Source: Streptomyces sp. 2114.4
Lineage (GTDB): Bacteria > Actinomycetota > Actinomycetes > Streptomycetales > Streptomycetaceae
Direction: 5' to 3'
DNA length: 64,000 nt
NCBI RefSeq assembly: GCF_900187385.1
Contig: NZ_FYEY01000001.1
Coordinates: 7,874,001 to 7,938,000 of the forward strand
How positions within the stretch are numbered: position 1 is the stretch's first letter; every line of letters starts with the position of its first letter. Of the stretch, positions 1 through 8,185 are shown in pieces. Below the pieces are notes generated by a model. It saw nothing but the letters and a program-made list of their open reading frames with translations. It was not told the DNA's origin and did no database searches. A program made the position numbers and the translations under genes.

Positions 1-683
1 TTCTGAGCTCGCCGCCCGTCGCCGCAGCCTTGGCCGTCCTGCTCTCCGCGTCCGCCGCCTTGTTCGGTGCACTGTTCGTCAGCACCTACTTCCTGCAGGG
101 CGTCCTCGGGCTGGATCCGCTGCAGAGCGCTCTGCGGGTGCTGCCCCTGGCCGTGCTGATGGTGCTGGGGGCTCCGGCCGCGGCGGTACTCCAGCGTCGG
201 TACGGTGCCCGACGTACGACCGTGACGGCGATGGTTCTTCTCGCCCTCGGCGTCCTGGTGCTGTCCCAACTCGACCGGGCATCGACGGCACCGGCCATCA
301 GCGGTGGATTCCTGCTGCTGGGCGCCGGGTTCGGCGCGGTGATGGTCACCGCGACAGCTGTCCTCGTGCACCAGGCGCCGGTGGAACACGCCGGGGTGGC
401 CGGCGGACTGCAGCAGACCGCGATGAATACCGGTCCGACGCTGGGCGTCGCGGTGGCAACCATGCTGATGACCCTCATCGCACCGACCGCAGCCGCCGAA
501 GGGCCGTCCATCGGCGGAACGCACCGGACCCCCGAGGCTTTCACCGCAGCCATGAGCACCACGTTGCTGGTCCTCGCGTCCCTCGCCGCGCTCGGAACAC
601 TGGCCGCGGGCGCACTGCCACGTCGCACGAAGGGAGCCGGGGCACCGCAGCGGCCGACGGCTGGTGCCGGGAGGGCCGGCTGA
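1..683 (+). CDS. MFS drug exporter, C-terminal part (DHA2-like), cut by window edge
   Basis: The frame is open from codon 3-5 to the TGA at 681-683, so the gene starts left of the window. The visible 226 residues hold about six hydrophobic segments typical of the C-terminal half of a 14-helix DHA2 exporter. Family-like stretches are STYFLQGVLG near the start and GVAGGLQQTAMNTGPTLGVA near residue 135. Such proteins are proton-driven efflux pumps for drugs or antibiotics in the cell membrane. The substrate cannot be told from this part. The family is clear; the exact role is inferred. Confidence 0.85.
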   Translation, partial: LSSPPVAAALAVLLSASAALFGALFVSTYFLQGVLGLDPLQSALRVLPLAVLMVLGAPAAAVLQRRYGARRTTVTAMVLLALGVLVLSQLDRASTAPAISGGFLLLGAGFGAVMVTATAVLVHQAPVEHAGVAGGLQQTAMNTGPTLGVAVATMLMTLIAPTAAAEGPSIGGTHRTPEAFTAAMSTTLLVLASLAALGTLAAGALPRRTKGAGAPQRPTAGAGRAG

Positions 684-1050
684 GGATGACGACTTGCTTG
701 CTCGTACTTGGTGTCGCGGCCTTGCCGCGTCTGTGCGGCGAGGCGATTCAGTCATCGTTGAACCGGGGCGCGAGGGGGAGCGGAGGAGCGGGAGGGCGGC
801 GCACACCCCAGCAGGCCCCAGCAGGAGTGAGGTCTCGACAAAGGAAGGCGTGCATGACGCGCGCAACCGAACAAAATTTCACCGCCCGACAAGGTTATTG
901 CGCGAGGGTGAGCCGAGGCGCAATCGCATCCATGAGTTCAATACGTGTCCAGGGCTCATGGAAAAGCGTCCGATGTTCGGTAAATTGAGCATCCGGGAAT
1001 CCCGTTCACGCAGTATCCATTCCATCACCCAGAGGATTCGGAGTAGGTCA

Positions 1051-1446
1051 TTGTTCCGCAAGCGTGAAAAAGCCTCCGCAAGCTTCGTCGTCGCCCTCGT
1101 ACTCGGCGCCGTCGGCTTCACGACCCCGGCACAGGCAGCGCCGAGCTGCCCGGGGGAAAGCCTCTGTTCCTACAGCGGGACTGGGCTCTCGGGCGACGTC
1201 ACCGTTATTCCGGCCTCGAATATCGAGAAGGCGGGCACTGATGGTGTGAAGCTGCCGACTTCGGCACGGTCGTTTGTCAACGGCACGCACTTCACTCTTC
1301 GTTACGGCCCCGCCCGGCGGGCGATCTGCGTCCGTTTTCCCTGCTATCAGTACGCCACGCTCGGGAAAATCGCCCCGGGGGCCCAGCTGTCGTCTCTCCC
1401 CAACGCCGAGAGAGCCCTCACCGTGGGGGAGGACTTCGGCGACTGA
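1051..1446 (+). CDS. Small secreted cysteine-containing protein (131 aa)
   Basis: The frame is open further upstream, but TTG at 1051 is chosen because GGAG lies 7 bases before it and the product then starts with a compact signal peptide: basic MFRKREK, a hydrophobic core, and a cleavage site near TPAQAA. The mature part of about 100 residues begins with CPGESLCSYSG, resembling the opening of small secreted proteins of the peptidase-inhibitor I36 type (CPxGxxCxY). Two more cysteines follow as ICVRFPC. The I36 link is a weak inference; secretion is well supported. Confidence 0.6.
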   Translation: MFRKREKASASFVVALVLGAVGFTTPAQAAPSCPGESLCSYSGTGLSGDVTVIPASNIEKAGTDGVKLPTSARSFVNGTHFTLRYGPARRAICVRFPCYQYATLGKIAPGAQLSSLPNAERALTVGEDFGD

Positions 1447-2157
1447 TCGACACCCTCGGGTGCGGGGCGGGCTCCGTGTGACGCACGGGAGAGACGTGTC
1501 CGGAATGCCCAGCATGCATGTGTGCCTGTCGGCAGTGGTCGCGAACCGATGTCCGTGACGTGCCGGCGGACACTCAGAACAGGTGGGATGCCATCCACAT
1601 GACGAGTACGTACAGGCCCGCCCCGGCCCCGCCGACAACGGCGAGCCACAGCAGCGCCCCGACCGGCCACGGGACAGGTTCCTCGGGCTTGGGCGGGGTG
1701 ACGGGGCAGCAGTTCGAGCAGTGCGGATCGGGCATGCCTCATCGTTGCGCACGCGCCGCGGCAGGGGGTAGGTCTGGGCGGGCCAGAACATACGAGCGCA
1801 CGGGCTGATCGAGCTAATTGAGCTGGTCGAGCGGCGAACCGGTCGAAGCCAGGCGACGCGCCAGGCAGGCCGGCGAACTCCGAGTCGGCCAAGTCAGCCC
1901 GCAAGGGATCTGGTCGTTGACCACGCCGCCCCTCCGCTGAGCCACATCGATGCCACCGCACTCGGTGATCGATTCCCCGGCGCGGGGCCGGTATGTCGGG
2001 TCGGCATGCGTGGGCGGGGTGGTCTGTGTCTCATCGCGCGTCGGGCATGGCGTGGTGGAGCCCGGGTACCGGCTCAGGACACCACACCGCGCACCACCCA
2101 CTACCCCTCAGCCACGACCCTCCACACCGCACAGCCATAGAGGAGGCGCGTTAACTG
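1447..2157. other. Gene-poor interval with one small ORF
   Basis: Apart from the 53-residue ORF on the minus strand at 1574-1735, no frame here looks coding. The stretch 1736-2157 shows short repeats of the AGCT-type around 1810-1835 and no convincing gene. It may hold the promoter of the small acidic protein that follows. Confidence 0.4.
1574..1735 (-). CDS. Small single-helix membrane protein (53 aa)
   Basis: The ATG at 1735 opens a 53-residue frame closed by TGA at 1574-1576. The N-terminus has a CSNCC motif followed by a proline-rich stretch, then a hydrophobic run (GALLWLAVVGGAGAGLYVLV) of one membrane helix, ending with MWMASHLF. The layout of a metal- or thiol-capable cytoplasmic tip plus one helix fits a real small membrane protein. 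A GAGG lies only 1-2 bases before the start, which is tighter than usual. The function is unknown. Confidence 0.5.
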   Translation of the reverse strand: MPDPHCSNCCPVTPPKPEEPVPWPVGALLWLAVVGGAGAGLYVLVMWMASHLF

Positions 2158-2400
2158 ATGTCCCGTCGTGACACGTCCAGCGAAGAGGGCACTCCAGTGC
2201 CCCACGACCTGCCGAGCCACCAGGCTGATGCCGCCAGTGACGTGCCTGATCCGTGGGACCCCGAACTTTCACAGAGCGAAGGTGAGGGGCCTGATGAGAC
2301 GGTTCCCGACACCGATCAGGCCGGCACCGGGCGGACCGGCGTTCCGAAGGCCCCGGGCGTGCGCTCCGACCAGCCCGTTCCGCAGGAGCCGGTCGACTGA
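2158..2400 (+). CDS. Small acidic hydrophilic protein (80 aa)
   Basis: ATG at 2158 follows an AGGAGG-like site about 12 bases upstream. The product is rich in Asp, Glu, Pro and Ser, has no hydrophobic segment and no cysteine, and looks intrinsically disordered. It is followed within 40 bases by a long perfect hairpin, so the gene has its own terminator. The family is not recognised. Codon use is typical of the region, with GC-rich third positions. Confidence 0.5.
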   Translation: MSRRDTSSEEGTPVPHDLPSHQADAASDVPDPWDPELSQSEGEGPDETVPDTDQAGTGRTGVPKAPGVRSDQPVPQEPVD

Positions 2401-2435
2401 CCTCGCCGAATTGGCCTGGCGAACGGCCTGGCCGG

Positions 2436-2500
2436 GGAGGCGTTGTGCCCGCACCGTAGCCGCCGACGGACGGCGGCTACGGTGCGGGCGCAACGCCTCC
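2436..2500. terminator. Long inverted repeat, factor-independent terminator-like
   Basis: Two 30-base arms (2436-2465 and 2471-2500) pair around a 5-base loop (ACGGA). The only mismatch becomes a G-U pair in RNA. The hairpin sits 35 bases after the stop of the 80-residue ORF. There is no clear U run, which is common for Streptomyces terminators. Confidence 0.75.
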
Positions 2501-2665
2501 ACTCGCCGGACCCGTACCACTCTCCCGAGATTGGTCCTGCCGTGGGGACCAATGACGGAACAGACTCTCCGCCAGTGCATGGAGCAACCGGCGTACGAGA
2601 GGCGAACTGGCGTGGAGCAGGACGACAGGGACCGGCGTGAGCGCGAACGTGAGCGCTGTCACGAG

Positions 2666-3571
2666 GTGCATCGCACAGGCACCACAGGCCCGATAGACCC
2701 GATAGGGCCGGTATACCCGGCAGCCGTACAGACGCCGCCGCGCGAGGGCAGGCTGAAGATCGCGCTCATGGATGCGGGGATCGGACTGCTGGCGGCAGCC
2801 GCCGCGGTACGCCGTCTGCGGCCCGACGCCGATCTCGTCCTGTCCTCCGATCCCGACGGCATGCCCTGGGGGCCGCGCTCCTCGCAGGAGCTCACGGCCC
2901 GTGCCCTTACCGTCGCCGAAGCGGCTGCCGTACACCGTCCCGATGTGCTGATCGTCGCCTGCAATACCGCTTCCGTGCACGCCCTGCCCGCCCTGCGTGC
3001 CCGTCTGGAGCCGGACCTGCCCGTCATCGGGACCGTCCCGGCGGTCAAACCGGCCGCCGCGGGTGGCGGGCCGGTCGCCGTCTGGGCCACCCCCGCGACC
3101 ACAGGAAGTCCCTACCAGCGGAGTCTCATCGAGGAGTTCGCGGCCGATGTGAACGTCACCGAGGTACCGTGCCCCGGGCTCGCCGACGCAGTCGAGCACG
3201 CGGACGACATGGCCATCGGACGTGCGGTCGCCGCCGCCGCGGAGCGCACCCCCGACGGGGCAAGGGCAGTCGTCCTGGGCTGCACCCACTACGAGCTCAT
3301 CGCCGAACGCATCCGCGCGGCCCTGCAGCGCCCGGGCCGTCCACCGCTCGCTCTGTACGGTACGGCCGACGCGGTCGCCGCCCAGGCGCTGCGCCGGATC
3401 GGTCAGCAGCCCACTCCTGGGACTCCTGACGAGGGCACCCTGACCGTGATCCTCAGCGGCCGCGAGGAGGAACTTCCGCCGGCGGCACGGGTGTACGACG
3501 AAGGCCGACTGCTGCAGGCGGGCCGCCGCGGTCGAGACCGGCTGCCCCTGTCGTCGGGCGGCCGTCCGTGA
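2666..3571 (+). CDS. Aspartate/glutamate racemase family protein
   Basis: The family's two catalytic cysteines are visible in ACNTAS and VLGCTHYEL, about 130 residues apart. The protein begins in family style with KIALMDAGIGLL. Members interconvert L- and D-amino acids without a cofactor; MurI supplies D-glutamate for peptidoglycan. The start is uncertain. GTG at 2666 gives 301 residues, but ATG at 2769 or a CTG at 2752 behind a GAGGG site would bring the start close to the conserved KIAL segment. This is probably not the main MurI, since no cell-wall genes are near; that last point is inference. Confidence 0.85.
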   Translation: MHRTGTTGPIDPIGPVYPAAVQTPPREGRLKIALMDAGIGLLAAAAAVRRLRPDADLVLSSDPDGMPWGPRSSQELTARALTVAEAAAVHRPDVLIVACNTASVHALPALRARLEPDLPVIGTVPAVKPAAAGGGPVAVWATPATTGSPYQRSLIEEFAADVNVTEVPCPGLADAVEHADDMAIGRAVAAAAERTPDGARAVVLGCTHYELIAERIRAALQRPGRPPLALYGTADAVAAQALRRIGQQPTPGTPDEGTLTVILSGREEELPPAARVYDEGRLLQAGRRGRDRLPLSSGGRP

Positions 3572-3709
3572 GCAGCCTTGCGAGGCCTTCGATCCGGACG
3601 GCGTCCGGGCCGTCGGCCAGTGCCGCCACGCCCGTCCCGCCGCCCCGCAGGCCTCCGTCCCTTCGCCCACGGCGCCGGTCCGCCACGGCGTGCCGACTAA
3701 CCTTGCCGT

Positions 3710-4828
3710 ATGACGATGCACAAGACCGTCCAGGTACGGGTCGACGCGATGCTCGATGACCTCAGGACACTCGTCGAAACCGAGTCCCCTTCGCGTGACC
3801 TCGACGCCTTGACGGCATCGGCCAAAGCTGTCGCCGCCATCCTGGAGAACCGCCTTGGCGGGCGGGCCGTTCTCGTCGAGAGCGAAGCCGGGACGCACGT
3901 CCACTGGACAGGGGGTGGCGATCCCGCCGTACTGGTCCTCGGTCACCACGACACGGTGTTTCCGCTCGGCACCCTTGAACGCCGCCCGTTCAGGGTCGAA
4001 GGCGGGTATGCGACGGGCCCCGGGGTCTTCGACATGCTTGGCGGGCTGGTGCAGGCCGTTCATGGTGTGGCGACGCTCGACGACCGGTCGGGCGTCGAGA
4101 TCCTGGTGACCGCCGACGAAGAGGTCGGCTCCGGTTCTTCTCGCGCTCTTCTCGAAGAACGAGCCCTTGCCTGTGGCGCTGTGCTCGTGTTGGAGGGGGC
4201 CGCTGATGGCGGAGCCTTGAAGACCGGCCGCAAGGGCTGCGGCACGTTCCAGGTCTCCATCGCGGGCCGGGCGTCCCACGCGGGCCTGGAACCCGCGGCC
4301 GGCGTCAACGCCCTGGTTGAGGCCGCCCATCAAGTACTGGACATCGCAGCGCTCAGCCGCCCCGACATCGGTACGACCGTTACCCCGACCGTCGCGTCCG
4401 CGGGAACCCTGGACAACGTCGTTCCCGCTGAGGCAACCGTCATCGTCGACGTCCGGGTCGAGTCGGCCGGCGAGAAGGAACGCATCGAAGCCGCGTTCGC
4501 GGCACTCGCACCGCATCTCGATGAGGCGCAGATCGCGGTCCAGAGAGCTGTCAGCCGACCACCGATGCCCGAGTCGGCGTCGGCCGAGCTTTTCGCGGTG
4601 GCACAACAGTTGCTTCCTGACCTCGAAGGCAAGGCGGTCGGTGGCGGAAGCGACGGCAACTTCACGGCCGCGCTGGGGGTGCCCACACTTGACGGTCTGG
4701 GAGCAGTCGGGGGCGGTGCCCACGCCGACCACGAGTACCTGGTGGTCGACGCCATGGCCGAGCGGGCCAACCTTGTTGCCGGACTGGTGAACGTGTTGCA
4801 GAAGAAGGAGCAGAACGAGACCAGATGA
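3710..4828 (+). CDS. M20 family metallopeptidase (carboxypeptidase G2-like)
   Basis: The 372-residue length fits the family. Zinc ligands are visible in order: GHHDTVFPLGT (His, Asp), GPGVFDMLGGL (bridging Asp), TADEEVGS (Glu pair, one catalytic) and the C-terminal HADHEYL (His). A dimerisation lid domain lies between, with the usual GRASHAG. Members are cytoplasmic, two-zinc enzymes that cleave amide bonds of amino-acid conjugates or dipeptides. The start ATG is the only one that gives the standard N-terminus. It lies about 140 bases after the racemase stop, so the two could be cotranscribed. Substrate unknown. Confidence 0.9.
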   Translation: MTMHKTVQVRVDAMLDDLRTLVETESPSRDLDALTASAKAVAAILENRLGGRAVLVESEAGTHVHWTGGGDPAVLVLGHHDTVFPLGTLERRPFRVEGGYATGPGVFDMLGGLVQAVHGVATLDDRSGVEILVTADEEVGSGSSRALLEERALACGAVLVLEGAADGGALKTGRKGCGTFQVSIAGRASHAGLEPAAGVNALVEAAHQVLDIAALSRPDIGTTVTPTVASAGTLDNVVPAEATVIVDVRVESAGEKERIEAAFAALAPHLDEAQIAVQRAVSRPPMPESASAELFAVAQQLLPDLEGKAVGGGSDGNFTAALGVPTLDGLGAVGGGAHADHEYLVVDAMAERANLVAGLVNVLQKKEQNETR

Positions 4829-4915
4829 GGGGGATGAGGGGGAGGGAGGCGGAGGGAGCGGAGGTGGAGCGTGTGCGCGACCTGGGCCGCGTGCTGCGTG
4901 CGCTGTTCGCCGGGT

Positions 4916-5812
4916 TCAGGGTGCCTTGAAGAGAGTCGGGAAGCGCGGAGCGAGCCAGGGCTTGCGGCCTCGGACGAGGAGGTGACCGCGGGCGAGGGCG
5001 CTCCACTGGCCGCGGCGTCCGAGTGCCAGCAGGAGGAAGGTGACCGGCTCGATGAGAATGGTGCAGTCCGGGCGGGCAGGCGGCGGTGAGTCAACGGATA
5101 CCGCACCGTTGGTCACCGTCACGCCGAAGCGGGCACCACTCCACAAGCGGATCGCGTAGCCGGCGGTGAGCCCGGCTGTGCGGGAGGTGTCGGTCACCCG
5201 CGGCATGGCGGTGACCAGGAACGGCAGGGTCAGCTCGACCCGGGCGTGGTCGATCATGTGCGGTCGGCCCAGTGCACGGGCGAGGTCGTAACCGTGGCCA
5301 AGCATGTGCGTGAGCAGGTACGACCCCAGCACGGCCGGGGCCATCGGACCCAGCGGGGTGACGACCGTTTCTTCCGTGGGGCCCTCGTCCCACGCCTTGA
5401 GGTAAGCATCGGCCTGCGCCACGATCATCGCGGCCAGCGGCTCGGCCCTCCGCTCGTCGAACTCGGCGAGTGCTTGCTCATTGGCCGAGGCGAGGCTCTG
5501 CGGGGTGCCGTCCCCATAATTGCGTGCGTGCCCGGCCGCGATGTCGGCCATCAGTTCGTTGGCCTGCGCCAGATGCGCCGCCGCCTCTCCGACGTTCCAC
5601 TCCGACCCGGGTACCGGAAGCCCCGTGTCGGCGCCCCGGCGCAGCAGCGCGGCGATGTCCCCGGCGGTCTCGCGTATGGCCGCAGCGAGCCCGTCGGGCA
5701 GTGTGCCCGGTACGTCCTGCCCAGCCACCGGTTCCACGCCGTGCCACTCCTCGATCTCGTACCCGCGCCCGTGCCTCTGCCCGTCCTCGGTCCCGTGCCC
5801 GTGCCCGTGCAT
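4916..5812 (-). CDS. Maleylpyruvate isomerase family mycothiol-dependent enzyme
   Basis: A DinB-like four-helix N-domain is recognisable by SEWNVGEAAAHLAQ, with the metal-binding His, and by LLTHMLGHGYDLARALGRP about 130 residues on. The C-terminal 90 residues look like the SCP2-like domain that often follows in this family. These enzymes use mycothiol, the actinobacterial thiol, for transfer or isomerisation reactions in the cytoplasm. The annotated start adds a His- and Gly-rich head (MHGHGHGTEDG) that is not conserved in such proteins, so translation may start further in. The gene converges on the M20 peptidase. Confidence 0.8.
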   Translation of the reverse strand: MHGHGHGTEDGQRHGRGYEIEEWHGVEPVAGQDVPGTLPDGLAAAIRETAGDIAALLRRGADTGLPVPGSEWNVGEAAAHLAQANELMADIAAGHARNYGDGTPQSLASANEQALAEFDERRAEPLAAMIVAQADAYLKAWDEGPTEETVVTPLGPMAPAVLGSYLLTHMLGHGYDLARALGRPHMIDHARVELTLPFLVTAMPRVTDTSRTAGLTAGYAIRLWSGARFGVTVTNGAVSVDSPPPARPDCTILIEPVTFLLLALGRRGQWSALARGHLLVRGRKPWLAPRFPTLFKAP

Positions 5813-6015
5813 GAGGCCTGCGCCACCGGGCGGCCGCAGTCGTTGCGGCGTCGCTGATCACCGGGATCAGGGGGATCACCGGGACCACCGGGAGTACAGG
5901 AGACCAGGCAACGGAGGCTGCGACAAGACCTCGGGCTTCGCACCACGGCCTTTCCCCGTCGATGAATGCGGGCGCTCGTGATGCCACCGCTGACGTGATC
6001 GACGGCATGAAGGTA

Positions 6016-6045
6016 CTAGTGCCGCATCAGGCAACGTTCGCCCTG
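6016..6045 (-). repeat. Terminal remnant of an IS630-type element (copy 1)
   Basis: After a CTAG comes TGCCGCATCAGGCAACGTTC, which read on the minus strand is the RANVA-stop end of an IS630-type transposase plus its terminal repeat. Near-identical ends recur at 6598 and 43642. Only about 30 bases of the element remain. Confidence 0.6.
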
Positions 6046-6090
6046 TAATTCGCGGCGCGGTGCGGGACGGGTGCCGCTAGAGTCACCTGC

Positions 6091-6585
6091 ATGGCTGAGA
6101 CTCAGCGCCGCCCGGTGCCCCGCAATGACGGTGGTGAACTGGACACCGCGATGGCTTTCCTATCGTTCGCCAGGCAGTGCGTGGTGAAGAAGACCGACGG
6201 CCTGACGGAGGAGCAGCTACGCCGGGTCCTGGTGGAGTCGGGGACCACGCTGCTGGGCCTGGTCCATCACCTGACTCTGGCGGAGCGGTTCTGGTTCGGG
6301 TATCACGTGGCCGGTCGGAAGTCGGACGATCCCGGGGATGTTGGCATGCAGGTGCCGGCCGGTCGCAGTGGCGGGCAGGTGCTGGCCGAATACCATGCGG
6401 CGATCGCGGCCAGCGACGCCGCGATTTGTTCCGTCGGCGACCTGGGAGAGCCTGTCGCGATTCCGGTCGAGGGCACGTTCCTCTCGGTGCGATGGGTCGT
6501 TGCTCACATGACCAGCGAGACCGCCCGGCATGCTGGTCATGCCGATATTCTGCGGGAACAGATCGACGGGATGACCGGGCGCTAG
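6091..6585 (+). CDS. DinB/DUF664 family protein (mycothiol or bacillithiol transferase fold)
   Basis: The 164-residue protein has the DUF664 signature: TLLGLVHHLTLAERFWFG with a metal-binding His, and VRWVVAHMTSETARHAGHAD with two more His near the C-terminus. Such proteins form small metal-binding helical bundles and are usually annotated as thiol-dependent transferases. ATG at 6091 gives the full domain. The gene lies between two same-orientation IS630-type ends (6016 and 6598), each with a CTAG border, so it may have been moved or bounded by that element. Confidence 0.8.
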   Translation: MAETQRRPVPRNDGGELDTAMAFLSFARQCVVKKTDGLTEEQLRRVLVESGTTLLGLVHHLTLAERFWFGYHVAGRKSDDPGDVGMQVPAGRSGGQVLAEYHAAIAASDAAICSVGDLGEPVAIPVEGTFLSVRWVVAHMTSETARHAGHADILREQIDGMTGR

Positions 6586-6597
6586 GGGAGACACCCC

Positions 6598-6845
6598 CTA
6601 GCGCTGTATCAGGCACCGTTCGCCTTGCCGATCACGTCGCGGAGCCGTTGGTCGTCGGCGTGCTTGTTCCGCCAGATGATGGAGCGGCGGATCATGTTGC
6701 CCTGCTCCTTGTGGCTGGCGTGGTCGGTGCCGTCGAGGGTGAAGCAGCGCAGGGCGGTGAACTGGGCCTCGATGCGGTTGGGCCAGGAGTTGTTGGTCGG
6801 CGTGTAGGCGAGCTCGACGCTGTTGGCCGTGGCCCGATCCCCGAC
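6598..6845 (-). pseudogene. IS630-family transposase, C-terminal fragment
   Basis: Read on the minus strand, the frame ending at the TGA 6609-6611 contains YTPTNNSWPNRIEAQFTALR and MIRRSIIWRNKHAD, typical of the C-terminal end of IS630/DDE_3 transposases. Family resemblance stops near 6845, where the frame turns into unrelated sequence. The catalytic core is missing, so the fragment is dead. The element end carries CTAG, in line with TA target duplication in this family. Confidence 0.75.
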
Positions 6846-6910
6846 CCGGGGGGCGCCGGCGGCGTACTGGTGGGCCCGCTCGGTAGCGGTCGCTCGGGCC
6901 CACTCCCTTT

Positions 6911-6947
6911 TCCGGCAGTCCGGCAGTCCGGCAGTCCGGCAGTCCGG
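6911..6947. repeat. Tandem 8-bp repeat
   Basis: The unit TCCGGCAG is repeated four times and a partial fifth follows, ending just before the stop codon of the lectin gene. It may be a slippage product at the IS remnant border. Confidence 0.85.
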
Positions 6948-6956
6948 TATGTCGGT

Positions 6957-8024
6957 TCAGCCGTTGCAGGTCGTGAAGTCCGGGCTGGTCTGGGCCAGGT
7001 AGATGCTGGACCGGCCCTGCTCGTCACTCTTCAGTGGAACGGTGACGGTGTCCCTCGCCTGCCACGGGAATCCGCTCGCGTCGAAGGTCCACTGCCCGGT
7101 CACCTTGGTCGCCAGCTCCGACAGTGCCACCCACCCGTACTGGTGCGACGGAACGGTGATCGTCAGGCTGTTGCCGAGATCTTCCCGCACGTCATAGGTG
7201 ACCTGACCGGAAACGGTGAGGCTGACGCTGGTCTGCACGGGGCTCGCGGCACCCGTTCCGAGGCCGGAGGTGAAGGTCACTCCGAGCTGGCTCGACCAGC
7301 CGGTGGAGGTGTTGAGGGAGAACGTCCACGGTACCGGCGCCTCGGTGCCGTTGTACCAGACGGGGGAGACGCACTTCTTCGGCAGCGGCTCGGCCGGTGC
7401 CTGGGAGCCCTTGGTCCATGAACAGGTGGAGCTGTCCTTCTGGCAGCGCTTCGACGCGTAGTCGACGGCGGCCTTGAGCGCCGCTTCGTCGGCGCTGCTC
7501 GGGATCTTCCACTGTTGGGCCTTGGTGCCGTTGCAGCCATAGGTCTGCGTCCAGGCATCGTCGTACTGCGCGGCACGGACCACATCAAGGCACTTGTTGT
7601 CCCCGGCGCTACGGATCATGAATGTGTCCGTGGCGCCGTTGACGGGCTGGAAGTACCAGCGCTGCGCGGAAGAGCCGGAGCAGGACTGCTGCTTGAGCGG
7701 GAGCCCGGCCTCGATGCACTTGCCGGTGTCGCCGTTGACGAGGGCGAAGGACGAGTCGGATCCCTGAAAGCGGGCGTCCCACTTCTGGTGGTAGCCCGGC
7801 GGGGAGTTGGTGACGATGAAGACGCCGTCTCCGGTGTTGCCGTTCTGCACATCCAGGTTCCGTCCGCCGTTGACCGACGTGAACGTCAGGCAGGACAGGC
7901 CTGAGCAGGTGTCTGCGGCCCGCGCGATACCGGCCTGGGCGACGACGAGGCCCAGCGTGATGCTGAGCGTGGCGACAAGAACGGTGAACGCTGTGGATAA
8001 GACCGCTGATCTGGGCGGCTTCAT
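6957..8024 (-). CDS. Secreted ricin-B-type lectin domain protein (355 aa)
   Basis: ATG at 8024 has GAGGGG 9 bases upstream and is followed by a signal peptide: basic MKPPR, a hydrophobic stretch, and a cleavage site near ARAADT. Residues about 40-160 form a ricin-type beta-trefoil: repeats with GKCIEAG, CSGSSAQRWYF, NKCLDV and KAQQWKI mark the QxW motifs. The remaining 190 residues contain a beta-rich domain of unknown type. The protein is exported and probably binds sugars. It is divergently arranged with the large regulator at 8186, which may control it (inference). Confidence 0.8.
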   Translation of the reverse strand: MKPPRSAVLSTAFTVLVATLSITLGLVVAQAGIARAADTCSGLSCLTFTSVNGGRNLDVQNGNTGDGVFIVTNSPPGYHQKWDARFQGSDSSFALVNGDTGKCIEAGLPLKQQSCSGSSAQRWYFQPVNGATDTFMIRSAGDNKCLDVVRAAQYDDAWTQTYGCNGTKAQQWKIPSSADEAALKAAVDYASKRCQKDSSTCSWTKGSQAPAEPLPKKCVSPVWYNGTEAPVPWTFSLNTSTGWSSQLGVTFTSGLGTGAASPVQTSVSLTVSGQVTYDVREDLGNSLTITVPSHQYGWVALSELATKVTGQWTFDASGFPWQARDTVTVPLKSDEQGRSSIYLAQTSPDFTTCNG

Positions 8025-8185
8025 GTCAGTGCAACCCCTCTGTCCGACTGCGGTATGGGTGGTGCATTCCACCTTGTTGACCGCACTATTGCTGCTACCG
8101 CCGATTTTGAGTAGTGCGCCGCAGCAAGTGCCGTACCCATGAAGCAAGTTCGGGCAGGCGCCGGCGTTTTGGCTAATCTGCAGGA

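Noticed and set aside
2477..4732. 751-residue open frame on the minus strand
   Set aside because: It is antisense to the racemase and M20 peptidase genes, which carry clear motifs; its composition is Gly/Arg/Asp-rich as expected for a shadow frame in GC-rich DNA.
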